Assembly (NCBI GenBank): GCA_030832095.1
Contig: JAURJT010000022.1
Location: 62,001 to 126,000, forward strand
DNA: 64,000 nt
Reading direction: 5' to 3'
From: Gammaproteobacteria bacterium
GTDB taxonomy: Bacteria > Pseudomonadota > Gammaproteobacteria > Burkholderiales > Burkholderiaceae_B
Each line of letters starts with the position of its first letter. Within the stretch, counting starts at the first letter, position 1. The translations under genes were made by a program, and so were the position numbers. Of the stretch, positions 10,125 to 21,958 are shown piece after piece. Below the pieces are notes generated by a model that made no database searches, had not been told where the DNA came from, and saw nothing but the letters and a program-made list of their open reading frames with translations.

Positions 10125-13100
10125 ACCTGTCTCGGCCGTTTATCGTTCGGCCCGTTGCCACAACTCTGGCAATGGTGGCGTTGTTTCTGTCTGGGCTGAT
10201 TGCCTATCGTTGGTTGCCAGTCTCGTCACTTCCCGAAGTCGACTATCCCACTATCCAGTCGACCACTTATTATCCAGGTGCTAGCCCCGATGTGATGGCG
10301 GCGCTCGTGACCTCGCCGCTTGAGCGGCAGTTTGGACAGATGCCCGGCTTGCGGCAGATGTCGTCCAGTAGTGCCGCTGGCACCTCAGTCATTACGCTGC
10401 AGTTTGCTTTGTCATTGCCGCTTGATGTGGCTGAACAGCAGGTGCAAGCTGCGATCAATGCCGCAAGCAGTTTGTTGCCGCGTGACTTGCCGGCACCCCC
10501 TGTCTACAACAAGGTCAACCCCGCCGATGCCGCAGTATTGACGCTGGCGGTGACGTCTCCCACGGTGCCTTTACCTCAAATACGGGATTTAGTTGATACC
10601 CGCATGGCGCAGAAGATCTCTCAGGTGGCGGGCGTGGGTTTGGTGACTGTGGCGGGTGGGCAGAGGCCTTCGATGCGCATCCAGGCAAATCCTCAGGCGC
10701 TGGCCGCCTACGGTTTGACGCTTGCTGATGTGCGAACGGCGGTTGTCGGCGCCAACGTGAATCAGCCTAAAGGTACGCTTGATGGCGCAGTGCGCTCAAC
10801 CACGATCAACGCCAATGATCAACTCAAAACACCACTTGAGTATATGAACTTGGTGGTGTCTTATAACAATGGCGCACCATTGCGACTCTCAGATGTTGCC
10901 ACTGCTGTGTACGAGGCTGAGGATGCGCGTCTTGCGGCCTGGGCCGATACCGAGCCTGCAATCTTACTCAACGTACAGCGCCAGCCTGGCGCAAATGTGA
11001 TTGAGGTGGTTGATCGCATACAAAAACTCTTGCCGCAATTACGCGTGGCGTTGCCAGCTAATCTTGATATCAAGGTCATGTCGGATCGAACCCAGACGAT
11101 TCGCGAATCAGTACGTGACGTGCAGACTGAGCTTTTGCTTGCGATTGGCTTGGTGGTTTTGGTGACCTTTGTATTTTTACGAACCTTCACTGCCACCTTG
11201 ATCCCCAGCATCGTGGTGCCGCTGTCGTTGGTCGGTACGTTCGGTGTCATGTACCTGATTGGTTTTAGCATTAATAACCTGACCTTAATGGCACTGACGA
11301 TTGCAACTGGTTTTGTGGTTGATGATGCGATTGTGATGATCGAAAATATCGCCCGCTACCTCGAACGCGGCGATACGCCGATGCAAGCTGCGCTAAAAGG
11401 TGCCTCGCAAATTGGTTTTACGCTTGTGTCCTTGACGGTATCCCTGATTGCAGTGCTAATACCTTTGCTCTTCATGACCGAGGTGGTGGGTCGACTGTTC
11501 AGAGAGTTTGCTGTCACGCTTGCGGTAGCGATTTTGCTGTCATTACTGATCTCGTTGACCCTCACGCCGATGATGTGCGCGCGGCTGTTACGCGTAGGAG
11601 ACCATCAAAGTGGCGGCCCCATAGCGCGTTACCTCAGTCAGAAAATTGACCAATTGATTGCAGGTTATGGCCGCTTGTTGCAGATCGTACTCAATCACCA
11701 GACGCTCACCCTGTTCGTCGCACTTGGCACGTTTTTATTGACGGCGCTACTGTATCTGGCTATTCCAAAAGGTTTTTTCCCGGTGCAGGACACGGGGCTC
11801 ATCCAAATTGTGACGCAAGCGCCACAAAATCTTGCGTTTACAACAATGGCGCAGCGTCAGCAAGAGGCCGTCAAAGTCATCCTAGAAGATCCTGATGTCG
11901 CCACAGTGGCGTCGTTTGTTGGTGTGGATTCTGTGAATGAAACGGTGAACACAGGTCGGTTGCAGGTGGCTTTGCGTGCACATCACTTGAGAAATGAGCA
12001 GGCCTCTGTGATCATCCAACGCTTACAAAACCGTTTGAGCGTCGTCAATGGCTTGCAGTTTTATCTGCAGCCGATACAGGATTTAACCGTCGAAGATCGA
12101 GTCAGCCGCACCCAATATCAGCTGACACTTGAAAGCGCAGACCCAGCGTTGCTTGCGCAGTGGGTACCCTTACTCGTCGAGAACCTGCGTCAGCGTGAGC
12201 CACTGGTCGATGTCATTGATGATATGCAGAACGAGGGGCTCAATACCTTTATTCAGATTGATCGCGACGCGGCAGCCCGCGTGGGCGTTTCGACGGCGGC
12301 GATCGATGACGCGCTGTACGATGCGTTTGGACAGCGCCAAATTTCGACGATTTTTACCCAATCAAACCAGTATCGTGTCGTGCTCGAGACGGCACCGCAG
12401 TTTCGCCGTGATCCCTCAGCGTTTGGATCAATTTTTGTCAAAACAGCCGATGGCAAACCCATCGCCTTGACGAGTTTAGTCACCGTGACCGAAGGGCGTT
12501 CTGCGTTGGTGTTAAATAGGCTCGATCAGTTTCCGTCGGTGACAATCTCTTTTAACTTGGCACCCGGCGCCTCGTTGTCCGACGCAGTGGCCGCGGTCGC
12601 TCAGTCTCAGCAGGCGATTGGCATGCCTTTGGGTATTCAGGCCAGATTTCAGGGGGCGGCGCGCGCGTTTGAAGCCTCGCTCTCAAGTACGCTATTTTTG
12701 ATTCTGGCGGCTGTGATCACGATGTACATCGTGCTCGGCGTGTTGTACGAAAGCTTTATTCATCCGGTTACGATTCTGTCGACCTTGCCGTCGGCCGCGA
12801 TTGGTGCGTTGTTGGCGTTGACCCTCACAGGGCGCGATCTGGATATGATTGGAATTATCGGCATCATTCTGTTGATTGGCATTGTGAAAAAAAATGCAAT
12901 CATGATGATCGACTTTGCACTTGAAGCTGAACGCAAGCACAAGATGCCAGCTCGCGAGGCGATTCAACAGGCGGCGCTCTTGCGGTTTCGTCCTATTTTG
13001 ATGACAACGCTCGCGGCGTTATTTGGTGCCGTGCCCTTAATGCTCTCAACCGGGACAGGCGCCGAACTTCGGCAGCCGCTTGGTTTGGTGATGGTGGGCG

Positions 13101-13216
13101 GCCTGCTCGTGAGCCAAGTGTTGACCTTGTTTACGACACCAGTGATTTATTTATTCTTTGATCGAATGTTTGTGGGCCGTCGCACCACGACAAGCACAAG
13201 CGATCCTGTGTCATGA
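10121..13216 (+). CDS. RND multidrug efflux permease, MdtB-like
   Basis: A 1031-residue inner-membrane proton-driven transporter of the HAE-1 RND family. It has the usual 12-helix layout with two large periplasmic loops. TM4 carries the proton-relay aspartates in [20 protein letters not shown], and TM11 has [17 protein letters not shown]. It starts with [20 protein letters not shown] from a GTG codon at 10121 that overlaps the adaptor's TGA. A second, non-identical permease follows immediately, as in the E. coli MdtABC system, where MdtB and MdtC form a heterotrimer. By position and length this one corresponds to MdtB. Export of bile salts, beta-lactams or novobiocin is plausible from the family but not shown. 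Confidence 0.93.
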   Translation: MNLSRPFIVRPVATTLAMVALFLSGLIAYRWLPVSSLPEVDYPTIQSTTYYPGASPDVMAALVTSPLERQFGQMPGLRQMSSSSAAGTSVITLQFALSLPLDVAEQQVQAAINAASSLLPRDLPAPPVYNKVNPADAAVLTLAVTSPTVPLPQIRDLVDTRMAQKISQVAGVGLVTVAGGQRPSMRIQANPQALAAYGLTLADVRTAVVGANVNQPKGTLDGAVRSTTINANDQLKTPLEYMNLVVSYNNGAPLRLSDVATAVYEAEDARLAAWADTEPAILLNVQRQPGANVIEVVDRIQKLLPQLRVALPANLDIKVMSDRTQTIRESVRDVQTELLLAIGLVVLVTFVFLRTFTATLIPSIVVPLSLVGTFGVMYLIGFSINNLTLMALTIATGFVVDDAIVMIENIARYLERGDTPMQAALKGASQIGFTLVSLTVSLIAVLIPLLFMTEVVGRLFREFAVTLAVAILLSLLISLTLTPMMCARLLRVGDHQSGGPIARYLSQKIDQLIAGYGRLLQIVLNHQTLTLFVALGTFLLTALLYLAIPKGFFPVQDTGLIQIVTQAPQNLAFTTMAQRQQEAVKVILEDPDVATVASFVGVDSVNETVNTGRLQVALRAHHLRNEQASVIIQRLQNRLSVVNGLQFYLQPIQDLTVEDRVSRTQYQLTLESADPALLAQWVPLLVENLRQREPLVDVIDDMQNEGLNTFIQIDRDAAARVGVSTAAIDDALYDAFGQRQISTIFTQSNQYRVVLETAPQFRRDPSAFGSIFVKTADGKPIALTSLVTVTEGRSALVLNRLDQFPSVTISFNLAPGASLSDAVAAVAQSQQAIGMPLGIQARFQGAARAFEASLSSTLFLILAAVITMYIVLGVLYESFIHPVTILSTLPSAAIGALLALTLTGRDLDMIGIIGIILLIGIVKKNAIMMIDFALEAERKHKMPAREAIQQAALLRFRPILMTTLAALFGAVPLMLSTGTGAELRQPLGLVMVGGLLVSQVLTLFTTPVIYLFFDRMFVGRRTTTSTSDPVS

Positions 13217-16200
13217 GTCTGTCTGGCCCCTTTATCGTCCGCCCAGTTGCCACGATATTGATATGGCTGGGTGTGGTGCTGGCGGGTTGGCTGGCACACA
13301 GCCTGCTGCCGATTGCACCGTTACCGCAGATTGAGTTTCCGGTGATTGGCGTACGAGCGCAAATGCCCGGTGCAAGCCCCGAAGTGATGGCAGCGACCGT
13401 AGCGACGCCGCTTGAGCGCTCGCTCGGTACGATTGCGGGCGTGTCTGAAATGACGTCGCGCAGCACCACTGGCCAGACTCGCATCACGTTACAGTTTGAT
13501 TTGAGTCGCGACATCAATAGTGCGGCCACGGATGTGCAGGGCGCAATTAATGCGGCCCGAGCGATGATGCCTAGCGGCTTGCGCAGCAACCCGTCTTACA
13601 ACAAAGCCAACCCGTCTTCGGCACCGATTATCACGCTTGCCTTGACCTCCGAAACCCTGTCGCAGGGGCAGTTGTATGACATTGCCTCGACGATCGTGCA
13701 ACAAAAGCTGTCTCAAGTCGAAGGTGTGGGCGAGGTGCAGATTGGCGGAAGCTCATTGCCGGCAGTGCGTATCGATCTCGATCCAGACGCGCTGGCGCAG
13801 GCCGGTGTGTCGCTCGAAGCGGTTCGAATCGCCATCGCTGCGGCAAACTCTACCCGACCCAAAGGTGCACTTGAAAACGATATGTACCGCTGGCAGATTA
13901 TGGCCAACGATCAACTCTGGAAAGCGGCAGATTACCGACCACTCATCGTCGCTTGGCGCAATGGTGCACCGGTGCGCTTGTCAGAAGTGGCGCGCGTCGA
14001 AGACTCGGTTGAGGATACGTTCAATGTTGGCTATTTCAATAACAAACAAGCCATTTTGGTGCCAGTGCGAAGTCAGGCTAAAGCCAACATCATTAAGACG
14101 GTGGATCAGATTCGGGCAGATTTACCGGTGTTGCGAGCGATGTTGCCCGCAGATGTGACGGTGTCGGTGGCACAAGATCGTACTCCCAGTATTCGGGCTT
14201 CTGTGCACGAGGCCGAAAAGACACTATTTATTGCCATTGGCTTAGTGATGATGGTGGTGCTCGTGTTCTTGCGTAATTTGCGGGCTGCCTTTATCCCGAC
14301 GATTGCAGTGCCTGTGTCTTTGATCGGCACATTTGGCGTGATGTATTTGTGTGGCTACTCTTTGAATACGATGTCGCTCATGGCGTTGATTGTGGCCACT
14401 GGGTTTGTGGTGGATGACGCGATCGTTGTGGTTGAGAATATTATGCGTCACGTCGAACGTGGTGAGTCGATCCAACGGGCAGCGTTACGCGGCACTCGTG
14501 AAGTTGGCTTTACCGTGTTGTCGATGAGCATCTCGCTCATTGCGGTATTTATTCCGATCTTGCTGATGGGCGGGTTGCCTGGCCGTTTGTTTCGTGAATT
14601 TGCGGTGACCTTGTCGGCTGCAATCTTGATTTCAATGTTGGTGTCGCTGACGTTGACGCCGATGATGGCAGCACATTTGCTCAAACGCCCCCTCAAAGAT
14701 CGCGTCGCAAACGGTCGGCCCAATATTTTTTCGCGCTGTATTCAGGCGGTTGTTGACGCAACAGTGAATGGTTATGGGCGGTCATTAAATTGGGCCTTGC
14801 GTCACGGTCGTTTGATGATGTTGCTGTTAGCGGTGACAGTTGGCCTAAACTTTTATCTGTATGGCGTCGTACCAAAAGGTTTTTTTCCACAGCAAGATAC
14901 CGGAATGATGCTGGGTTTTTTTTCAACCGATGACGGTACCTCGTTTGACTCAATGAAGCCTAAGTTGGATCGCTTTAGACAGGTGCTGTTGCGCGACCCA
15001 GCAATCAGCACTGTGACGGCTTACGCCAGTGGGCGAGGCGGCAGCAATACTAGCTTTTTAGCCGTACAGCTTAAGCCTTTCGCTGAGCGAAAAATTTCAG
15101 TCAGAGATGTGATCACGCGGCTGCGGCCGCAGCTCGCGGGGATTCCGGGCGCGCGTTTATTTTTGATGGCACAACAGGACATCAGAATAGGCGGTCGACA
15201 AAGCAGTTCAGCGTTTCAATACACGCTCATGGCCAATGAGCTTGAGGACTTGAAAGAATGGATGCCAAAGGTGCAGCGAGCGCTTGCAGCCTTGCCCGAG
15301 TTGATCGATGTGGATACCGATGTCGAAGACCGCGGTCGACAAGTCTCGTTACAGATTGATCGTGATGCTGCGCAGCGGCTGGGCGTGCCGATGGCGAGTA
15401 TTTCTGCTGTGTTGAACAATTCTTTTAGTCAGCGGCAAATTTCGGTGATGTACGGCGAGCGCAATCAGTACCGGGTTGTGATGGGGGTTGGCCCACGTCA
15501 CGCGCAAGACTCTGAGTCCTTGCGTGATGTGTATGTGTTGAGTCAAACGGGCCAGCGTGTCCCACTAATGGCAGTGGCAAAATTTGAGGTGAACAACGCC
15601 CCGCTGAGTGTCCGACATCAGGGCTTATCGGCGGCCGATACGATTTCGTTTGATGTGGCGCCAGGGGTCTCGCTTGGGCAAGCGAATGCCGCCATTGACC
15701 AAGCGATTGCGAGCATTAATTTGCCGAGCGAAAAAATACAAGCAGGTTTTCAAGGGACAGCAAAGGCCTTGCAGAGTGCGTTGGCGAACCAACCTTGGCT
15801 GATTCTGGGGGCGCTGGTCACCATGTACATCGTGTTGGGGATCCTCTACGAGAGCACGATCCACCCGTTGACGATTTTGTCGACGCTGCCCTCCGCAGGG
15901 ATTGGGGCGTTGTTAGCGCTGTTGTTGATGAAAACCGAGTTCACCTTGATTGCCTTGATTGGAGTTTTTTTGTTGATTGGGATTGTGAAAAAGAATGCGA
16001 TCATGATGGTGGACTTTGCCCTTGATGCTCAGCGTAAACTAGGCTTGTCGCCCAGAGAGGCGATACATCAAGCCTGTATGACGCGCTTTAGACCCATTCT
16101 GATGACCACGTGCGCGGCAATTTTTGGTGCGATACCCTTGGTATTTGCCTCGGGTGCCGGAGTTGAAATGCGCCAACCCCTCGGGATCACGATTTTAGGG

Positions 16201-16335
16201 GGGCTGTTGGTGAGCCAGTTGCTGACGCTTTACACCACGCCTGTGGTTTACTTATATCTTGATCGCTTTCGGCTATGGTTGTTGACCAAGCCATGGCGCG
16301 GTTCAAAACCTGTAGTGTTGCCTAATGGCGCTTAA
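13213..16335 (+). CDS. RND multidrug efflux permease, MdtC-like
   Basis: A 1040-residue RND permease, clearly paralogous to the gene before it but diverged. It starts [22 protein letters not shown]4 carries [22 protein letters not shown] and TM11 [20 protein letters not shown]. The ATG overlaps the upstream TGA by four bases (ATGA), so synthesis of the two permeases is coupled, consistent with a heterotrimeric MdtBC-type pump. Both copies retain the acidic pair in TM4, so the sequence does not show which subunit carries protons and which carries drugs. The outer-membrane factor follows after 2 bp. Confidence 0.93.
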   Translation: MSLSGPFIVRPVATILIWLGVVLAGWLAHSLLPIAPLPQIEFPVIGVRAQMPGASPEVMAATVATPLERSLGTIAGVSEMTSRSTTGQTRITLQFDLSRDINSAATDVQGAINAARAMMPSGLRSNPSYNKANPSSAPIITLALTSETLSQGQLYDIASTIVQQKLSQVEGVGEVQIGGSSLPAVRIDLDPDALAQAGVSLEAVRIAIAAANSTRPKGALENDMYRWQIMANDQLWKAADYRPLIVAWRNGAPVRLSEVARVEDSVEDTFNVGYFNNKQAILVPVRSQAKANIIKTVDQIRADLPVLRAMLPADVTVSVAQDRTPSIRASVHEAEKTLFIAIGLVMMVVLVFLRNLRAAFIPTIAVPVSLIGTFGVMYLCGYSLNTMSLMALIVATGFVVDDAIVVVENIMRHVERGESIQRAALRGTREVGFTVLSMSISLIAVFIPILLMGGLPGRLFREFAVTLSAAILISMLVSLTLTPMMAAHLLKRPLKDRVANGRPNIFSRCIQAVVDATVNGYGRSLNWALRHGRLMMLLLAVTVGLNFYLYGVVPKGFFPQQDTGMMLGFFSTDDGTSFDSMKPKLDRFRQVLLRDPAISTVTAYASGRGGSNTSFLAVQLKPFAERKISVRDVITRLRPQLAGIPGARLFLMAQQDIRIGGRQSSSAFQYTLMANELEDLKEWMPKVQRALAALPELIDVDTDVEDRGRQVSLQIDRDAAQRLGVPMASISAVLNNSFSQRQISVMYGERNQYRVVMGVGPRHAQDSESLRDVYVLSQTGQRVPLMAVAKFEVNNAPLSVRHQGLSAADTISFDVAPGVSLGQANAAIDQAIASINLPSEKIQAGFQGTAKALQSALANQPWLILGALVTMYIVLGILYESTIHPLTILSTLPSAGIGALLALLLMKTEFTLIALIGVFLLIGIVKKNAIMMVDFALDAQRKLGLSPREAIHQACMTRFRPILMTTCAAIFGAIPLVFASGAGVEMRQPLGITILGGLLVSQLLTLYTTPVVYLYLDRFRLWLLTKPWRGSKPVVLPNGA

Positions 16336-16337
16336 AC

Positions 16338-17861
16338 ATGATTGACTGCTTTGCTATTGTCGGGTTTAAGTACGTGGTGCGCGGCGTGCGTGCCGCGTTA
16401 ACGCTAGGCGCGCTGAGCCTTCTCACGTCGTGCATGGTGGGCCCAGATTACGTACGACCTAAGATTGACGTTGGGGTGCAATTTAAAGAAACGCCTGGCT
16501 GGAAGCCGGCTCAGCCACAGCTTGCCGAGGTGCCCGGCAGCGCCTGGTGGCTGATGTATCACGACGTCACGCTCAATCAATTGATGCAAGAACTCAATCT
16601 CGCCAATCAGAATATCGCCCAGGCTGAGGCGCGGTTTAGGCAGGCGGTAGCCTTAACGCGGGGGTCGCGCGCGCCGCTGCTGCCCACCGTATCGGCTACC
16701 GGTGGAGCCACCCGCGCCGGGGGGTCTGCCACAGGCCCTGGCGGCGTGGTGAACAGTACGTCGATCAGCACCTACAACGCTAATGCGTTGGCGAGCTGGC
16801 AAATTGATATCTGGGGAAGCGTGCGTCGTAATATTGAATCGACCGACGCGACAGAGCTGGCGCTCGCGGCAGAGGTCACTGGTGCGCGCTTGACCGCGCA
16901 AACCGCGATGGGGTTGAGTTACCTGCAGGTGCGAGTCTTAGACGAGCAAAAGCGGTTGTTACAAGCAACGGTCGCGTCTTATGAGCGCGCTTTGACACTC
17001 ACTCAAAATCGATATAACGCGGGTATTTCAGGTCAGGCCGATGTGGCGGTCGCGCGCACTCAACTTGAGAGCACGCGTGCACAGTTAATTGACCTTGAGC
17101 AGCAGCGGGCAATCGCTGAAAATGCCGTGGCAGTGTTACTGGGGCGTGCACCCTCAACATTTTCGATTGCGGCGCAACCGCTGTCGCTGGTGCCGCCCAA
17201 AGTGCCGGTTGGTTTGCCTTCTGAACTACTTGAACGGCGCCCCGATATTTCGGCAGCCGAGCGGCGCGCCGCCTCGGCCAACGCTTTGATCGGGGTTGCT
17301 ACTGCAGCATGGTTTCCAAGTCTGACGTTAAACGCCAACACAGGTTATCGCAGCAACGACTTCACGCAATGGTTTAGTGCGCCAGCTCAGTTCTGGTCGC
17401 TGGGCCCGCAACTAGCGGCTTTAATTTTTGACGGTGGTGCGAGGCAAGCCCAGATCGCTCAGGCTCGGGCGCAATTCGATGTGCAGACGGCTATCTACCG
17501 ACAAACTGTCTTGAACGCCTTGCAAGAAGTTGAAAATGCCATGATTCAGATGCGGGTCTTTGAGCAAGAAGACGGGGTGCAGCGCCTGGCCGTGGAGTCG
17601 GCTCGGTTATCTCTCAAACTCGCGCGAAATCAGTACGATCAGGGGTTAATTGATTATTTGAGCGTTGCGGTGCTTGAAGCGACTGCTTTGAACAATGAGC
17701 GCACTTATATCACTCTGGTTGGAAATCGCTTTGCAGCTAGCCTGCGTCTCATTGCGGCGCTTGGTGGCGGTTGGTCAGCGGAAGAACTCAGACGTGTAGA
17801 CGACTCAGGCAATCCAAGCGCGAATCCCAGCAAAACCGTGCCCACCAACCGAGCGGACTAG
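16338..17861 (+). CDS. Outer-membrane efflux lipoprotein, NodT/OprM family
   Basis: A 507-residue TolC-like channel that completes the RND pump. The signal region ends in the lipobox LTSC, with the acylated cysteine at residue 32, followed by the typical MVGPDYVRP. Two outer-membrane-efflux repeats are seen, the first around [20 protein letters not shown] and the second around [19 protein letters not shown]; the family pattern [15 protein letters not shown] sits between them. E. coli MdtABC uses the unlinked TolC, so a dedicated channel in the operon is the usual arrangement in Burkholderiales and pseudomonads. The last 57 bp of the gene overlap the end of the converging Nudix/ThiE gene. Confidence 0.93.
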   Translation: MIDCFAIVGFKYVVRGVRAALTLGALSLLTSCMVGPDYVRPKIDVGVQFKETPGWKPAQPQLAEVPGSAWWLMYHDVTLNQLMQELNLANQNIAQAEARFRQAVALTRGSRAPLLPTVSATGGATRAGGSATGPGGVVNSTSISTYNANALASWQIDIWGSVRRNIESTDATELALAAEVTGARLTAQTAMGLSYLQVRVLDEQKRLLQATVASYERALTLTQNRYNAGISGQADVAVARTQLESTRAQLIDLEQQRAIAENAVAVLLGRAPSTFSIAAQPLSLVPPKVPVGLPSELLERRPDISAAERRAASANALIGVATAAWFPSLTLNANTGYRSNDFTQWFSAPAQFWSLGPQLAALIFDGGARQAQIAQARAQFDVQTAIYRQTVLNALQEVENAMIQMRVFEQEDGVQRLAVESARLSLKLARNQYDQGLIDYLSVAVLEATALNNERTYITLVGNRFAASLRLIAALGGGWSAEELRRVDDSGNPSANPSKTVPTNRAD

Positions 17862-18770
17862 AGCGAGTGTTGAGGCAGACTGGCCGCCCAGCGCATAGAC
17901 CGGTAGCCCCGCTTGCGCATTGAGTTCGGCAAACCCTGTCCACCCCATGCCGGGTACGCCAGGATGAGACGGTGTCGGTAAAACGGGGCCTAGCACAGCA
18001 AAATCAGCATTCAGTGCCCGTGCTTGAGCGAGCTCTGCAAGGTTATGCGTCGACACCCCGAGCAGCGCACCTTCAGCAAGCTTGGGACGCGTCGTTAGGT
18101 TTGCAGCGTCTGTCGAGCGCAGATGCACCCCATCGGCCTGCGCCCACCATTCGACCGGATGAATGCTGTTGACTAGCACACGAGCCCCCGCAGCGCGACA
18201 GCGAGCGATCACCGTCACGAGCGCCTCATGCAGGTCAGGCGCCGCGACTCCGTCTGGCCAGTTGGGTTCGCGCCACTGCAATAGACGTAAGCCCGCTGCT
18301 AAATTTGTGTCCAAGCGCTGTAAAAAATCTGGAAGATGCTCAGGTGCCCCAACCGCAGAAATTGCGTAGACCTCAGGCAACTGCAACCAGCGTAGCGGCG
18401 GGTAGGTTGCCGGAAGCAGTTGCGGCACCTCGTGAGCGTGGCGTAAATCGACCCAACGCAATTCTTGTCCTTCTAACCCCTTGGGTTCGCCTAGCCAGCC
18501 GGTCACCCGGCAGAAGGCGAGTCGCACGGTTGTGGTGGGGTACTCGTGCACGTAGGTGACCCAAGGTGCTGAGACAGTGACCTCAATCCCGAGCTCTTCG
18601 TGAAGCTCGCGCGCGAGCGCCTGTAAGACGGTTTCACCTGGCTCGAGCTTGCCGCCCGGAAGCTCCCACCAACCCGGCCAGGGCTTGCCTGCAGGTCGGT
18701 TGCCTAAGAGCACGGTACCATCGGGGCGCAGCAGCACCCCAACAGCGACATCAATGATGTTGTCAGGCAT
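17805..18770 (-). CDS. Nudix (MutT) hydrolase fused to a ThiE-like domain
   Basis: The N-terminal 130 residues are a MutT-type Nudix domain with a complete Nudix box ([20 protein letters not shown] followed by ELG), able in this family to hydrolyse 8-oxo-dGTP. The C-terminal half is a thiamine-phosphate-synthase-like barrel ([32 protein letters not shown]). Compared with true ThiE it has lost the ND metal ligand (VNS instead of IND) and the TK phosphate contact (PTPSHPG), so it is probably not a synthase. Such fusions are known from many proteobacteria. The start is taken at ATG 18770, giving 321 residues and an 8-bp overlap with the ATPase gene; an upstream start at 18833 would add 21 residues. 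The 3' end overlaps the OprM-like gene by 57 bp. Confidence 0.88.
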   Translation of the reverse strand: MPDNIIDVAVGVLLRPDGTVLLGNRPAGKPWPGWWELPGGKLEPGETVLQALARELHEELGIEVTVSAPWVTYVHEYPTTTVRLAFCRVTGWLGEPKGLEGQELRWVDLRHAHEVPQLLPATYPPLRWLQLPEVYAISAVGAPEHLPDFLQRLDTNLAAGLRLLQWREPNWPDGVAAPDLHEALVTVIARCRAAGARVLVNSIHPVEWWAQADGVHLRSTDAANLTTRPKLAEGALLGVSTHNLAELAQARALNADFAVLGPVLPTPSHPGVPGMGWTGFAELNAQAGLPVYALGGQSASTLALVRSVGGHGFAGIRAWIA

Positions 18771-19650
18771 AGCGCGCCGACCAGTCGCGCGCAAAATGCC
18801 AGGCGACTCGACCAGAGCGTGAACCGCGTTCAAGCGCCCACTGCAAGGCTTCGGTACGTGCTTCGGTGATATTGGCTTCTGAGCAGCCTAAGGTGCGTAA
18901 CCAGTGCGAGACGATATCCAGATAATCGTCTTGTTTGAACGGGTAGAACGATAGCCAGAGGCCAAAGCGCTCAGACAGCGAAATCTTTTCTTCGACGGTT
19001 TCACCTGGGTGGACTTCACCATCGGCCTGATGCTTGGCCTGCAGATTTTCACTCATGTATTCGGGCATGAGATGGCGGCGATTTGAGGTGGCATAGATCA
19101 ACACATTTGTGCCGGCCGAGGCGGCCGAGCCATCGAGTACCGACTTCAGCGCCTTGTAGCCTGACTCGCCCTCTTCAAAGGATAGGTCGTCGCAAAAGAC
19201 AATAAATTTTTCTGGCCGTTCGGCAACCAGATCGACGATGTCTGCCAAATCGGCTAGGTCGCTTTTGTCGACCTCGATGAGTCGTAAGCCTTTGGCGCCA
19301 TAACTGGCCAGCATGGCTTTTACCAGCGAGCTTTTGCCGGTGCCCCGGGCACCGGTCATGAGCACGTTATTGGCGGGCTTACCTTCAATAAAGTGACGCG
19401 TATTGCGATCAATAATGTCGCGCTGTCTTTCAATGTGCTGCAGATCGCTGGTGTTGATCAGTGACACGTGAGCGATGGCATCGAGCCAGCCATGCGAGGC
19501 GCCACGCTTGCGCCAACGAAAGGCCAGTGCTTTCCAGTCAGTGGGGGGTGGCGTTGGCGGCAGCCAGGCTTCAAGCTGTGCCAATACGCGTAAGGCGCGC
19601 GCCAATAATTCTGCCGAGTCGGGCCCGTTTGATAAATTAGCGTTGCTCAT
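18763..19650 (-). CDS. AAA-type ATPase, DUF815 family
   Basis: A 295-residue cytoplasmic ATPase. Walker A is [17 protein letters not shown] (about residues 98–114), Walker B is [16 protein letters not shown], and a sensor-1-like ATSNRR follows. The C-terminal helices end in [18 protein letters not shown]815 ATPases have no firmly established role. The gene sits between argJ (1-bp overlap of start and stop) and the Nudix gene (8-bp overlap), a block I recall from many betaproteobacteria, so the three are surely co-transcribed. No partner protein or substrate can be inferred from the sequence. Confidence 0.9.
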   Translation of the reverse strand: MSNANLSNGPDSAELLARALRVLAQLEAWLPPTPPPTDWKALAFRWRKRGASHGWLDAIAHVSLINTSDLQHIERQRDIIDRNTRHFIEGKPANNVLMTGARGTGKSSLVKAMLASYGAKGLRLIEVDKSDLADLADIVDLVAERPEKFIVFCDDLSFEEGESGYKALKSVLDGSAASAGTNVLIYATSNRRHLMPEYMSENLQAKHQADGEVHPGETVEEKISLSERFGLWLSFYPFKQDDYLDIVSHWLRTLGCSEANITEARTEALQWALERGSRSGRVAWHFARDWSARYA

Positions 19651-20876
19651 TAGGATCTGTAATCTGCGTTGATGCTGACGTACTCATGCGAGAAATCGCA
19701 GGTGTAAACGGTTTGCGCGATCGCACCGCGACCGAGCGCGATGCGTACTAAAATTTCGGGTTCTTTCATGATGCGTTGACCGTCGGTTTCTTGATAGTGA
19801 GGATTGCGCTCGCCCTTGTCGGCGACCAACACATCGCCCAGCCATAACTTGACGCCACGCACATCCAGGTCAGTGATACCGGCATAGCCAATGGCTGCCA
19901 GAATGCGCCCCAAGTTTGGGTCGCTTGCAAAGAAGGCTGTTTTTACCAGAGGTGAATGCGCGACCGCATAGGCCACCAATAAGGCCTCGTCGACAGTTTT
20001 GGCCTGTTCGACTTGGATCGTCATGAATTTGGTGGCGCCTTCAGCGTCGCGTACGATTTTTTGTGCCAAATCGATTGCTGCAACGGCCAAGGCAGCCTTC
20101 AGCGCGGCATAGTGCGGGTGCGCCACGCTGTCAACGAGCAGGCCGCTTTTTCCGGTTGCCATGACAATGAATGAATCATTCGTTGAGGTATCACCATCGA
20201 CTGTGATCCGGTTAAATGAGACATCGGCCAGTTCGCGCGCTAATTGTGTCATGAGCGGTTGCGCAATACCGGCGTCGGTAGCCAGATAACTCAACATGGT
20301 GGCCATGTTGGGCCGAATCATGCCGGCGCCTTTACTGATACCCGTGATGGTGATGGTTTTGTCGCCGAGTTTGACACGTTGTGAATGAATTTTTGGCAGC
20401 GTATCGGTGGTCATGATGCCGTGCGCTGCCGACACCCAATTGCTTGCTGCTAAATTTTTAATCGCGCCAGGCAAGCCGGCCTTGATGCGATCAACAGGTA
20501 AGGGCTCAAGAATCACGCCCGTTGAAAAGGGCAAAATCTGAGTGCTCTTCAGGCCGAGTAAGCCGGCGAGTGCGTCGCAGGTCTCGTTGGCGGCTTTCAG
20601 GCCGGGCTCGCCGGTGCCCGCATTGGCGTTGCCTGTGTTGATCACGAGGGCGCGAATGCCTTGTTTGCCGCCGAGGTGCTCTTGACAGACCAAGACCGGC
20701 GCGGCACAGAAGCGATTGCGGGTGAACACCCCAGCCACGCTCGTGCCCTCGGCCAGCCGAAATACGGTCAGGTCGCGGCGATCGGCTTTGCGGATGCCAG
20801 CCTCAGTGACGCCGATTTCAATACCGGCAACAGGGTAAACAGCGTCGTCAGACGGAATATGCAGATTAACGGCCAT
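19650..20876 (-). CDS. argJ: Bifunctional ornithine acetyltransferase / N-acetylglutamate synthase
   Basis: ArgJ moves the acetyl group from N-acetylornithine to glutamate, recycling acetyl in arginine synthesis; bifunctional forms also use acetyl-CoA. The 408-residue precursor cleaves itself before a threonine that becomes the nucleophile; here it is T193 in [13 protein letters not shown], giving alpha and beta chains of normal size. The N-terminal oxyanion-hole region and the NTGNANAGTG segment are intact. The ATG at 20876 is the first gene start of a minus-strand operon with the DUF815 ATPase and the Nudix fusion. Sequence alone does not distinguish mono- from bifunctional enzymes reliably. 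Confidence 0.95.
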   Translation of the reverse strand: MAVNLHIPSDDAVYPVAGIEIGVTEAGIRKADRRDLTVFRLAEGTSVAGVFTRNRFCAAPVLVCQEHLGGKQGIRALVINTGNANAGTGEPGLKAANETCDALAGLLGLKSTQILPFSTGVILEPLPVDRIKAGLPGAIKNLAASNWVSAAHGIMTTDTLPKIHSQRVKLGDKTITITGISKGAGMIRPNMATMLSYLATDAGIAQPLMTQLARELADVSFNRITVDGDTSTNDSFIVMATGKSGLLVDSVAHPHYAALKAALAVAAIDLAQKIVRDAEGATKFMTIQVEQAKTVDEALLVAYAVAHSPLVKTAFFASDPNLGRILAAIGYAGITDLDVRGVKLWLGDVLVADKGERNPHYQETDGQRIMKEPEILVRIALGRGAIAQTVYTCDFSHEYVSINADYRS

Positions 20877-20953
20877 GGCGAGTCGGAGTAAAAAAGGTGA
20901 AAGATGCGTGATTATCGCTTTTTTTTGAAGTCAGACTGCCTGAGCGAGCGACT

Positions 20954-21832
20954 TCAGCCGGGCAGATCCAGTAGCTTAAGCAACTTTTGAACGAGCGGGC
21001 TCTCAAGTCGGTTCAAATGCAGCACCAAGTCAAAGTGATTGGTGTCAGGCATATCAACGTACTCGCCTTTAAATCCTTTGGTATTCCAGGCGGAGAGAAA
21101 GTCTTGCGATTGTTGCTTGAAGGACACGGTTTCGTTACTGCCATAGCTCACGATGAGCGGTAGGCCGTCGTCGGGCAATTCAAAGAGAGGACTGTTGCGT
21201 CGAGCGTCTTCGGGGCTTAGTCGCATCCATTCGTTAATGTGGGTATTGACTAGCGGGGTGATGTCAAATAGGCCGCTGAGCAGCACGGCGCCGGCGAGTG
21301 CACGCGCGTCAAAGCCGTAGGACGCTTGCCAGCCGCGAGCAAGCACCATGCCGCCAAGATGCCCGCCGGCCGAACTGCCAGAAATGATCAGTTTTTGACC
21401 ATCGCCGTGGTAGTTGTCAATATTGTTCTGCACCCAAGCCATCGCCCGACGCGTCTGATCCACGATCCGATCCAGGCTGACAGCCGGTGCCAGAGAGTAG
21501 TTGACTGCAACGACTGTCATTCCTGCGGCAGTTAGGGCCGGCGCCATAAAGCTCGAGTCGTCTTTAGAGAGCAGGCGCCAGTAGCCGCCATGGAGGTAGA
21601 TAAAAACGGGTGCGCGTGCCTTGCCTTGCGCAAAAAAAATATCCAACGTCTCGTCTGGATGCTCGCCGTAGGAAACGTTGAGTGCGCAGGGCAGGGTTGA
21701 CCGTGCCTGAGCGCTCAGCGTAGCGTAATCGTGCAGCATAGGCGCAATATCAGGCACCGTTGCCCGCGCGTTGTACTGCAAATCTAATTCTTCCTGCGCG
21801 GGCGTTGGTGTTGCACCGTTTATTGTGGTCAT
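20954..21832 (-). CDS. Alpha/beta hydrolase, arylformamidase/esterase-like
   Basis: A 292-residue soluble hydrolase without a signal peptide. It has the oxyanion motif YLHGGYWRLLSKDD, the nucleophile elbow SGSSAGGHL and the probable catalytic histidine in PDTNHFDLVLHL. The HGGYW form of the oxyanion motif is typical of the kynurenine-formamidase-like branch of the COG0657 esterases. No kyn genes are nearby, so a different amide or ester substrate is possible. It is transcribed divergently from the branched-chain-type ABC importer, with 126 bp between the starts, which hints at a shared regulatory region and perhaps action on the imported compound. Confidence 0.85.
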   Translation of the reverse strand: MTTINGATPTPAQEELDLQYNARATVPDIAPMLHDYATLSAQARSTLPCALNVSYGEHPDETLDIFFAQGKARAPVFIYLHGGYWRLLSKDDSSFMAPALTAAGMTVVAVNYSLAPAVSLDRIVDQTRRAMAWVQNNIDNYHGDGQKLIISGSSAGGHLGGMVLARGWQASYGFDARALAGAVLLSGLFDITPLVNTHINEWMRLSPEDARRNSPLFELPDDGLPLIVSYGSNETVSFKQQSQDFLSAWNTKGFKGEYVDMPDTNHFDLVLHLNRLESPLVQKLLKLLDLPG

Positions 21833-21958
21833 TTTGTGCGTTAAGCCCTTAAAAAGGCACCAAAGCGCCTATTTTGAGGGTAAAAGTTTGTCGTGGCAAA
21901 ATAATTCTCACCTGCTACTATTTGACGCTAATCATTATCGTGCCTCAGGAGGCCTCTC

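Noticed and set aside
10121-16335. The two RND permeases as one duplicated gene or assembly artefact
   Set aside because: They share order and motifs but differ throughout; this is the known MdtB/MdtC-type pair.
20928-20956. GAAGTC/GACTTC inverted repeat next to a T-run as terminator of the esterase
   Set aside because: On the minus strand, where the gene is read, the stem is followed by A and not T residues; on the plus strand the T-run precedes the stem. Orientation is wrong for a terminator.
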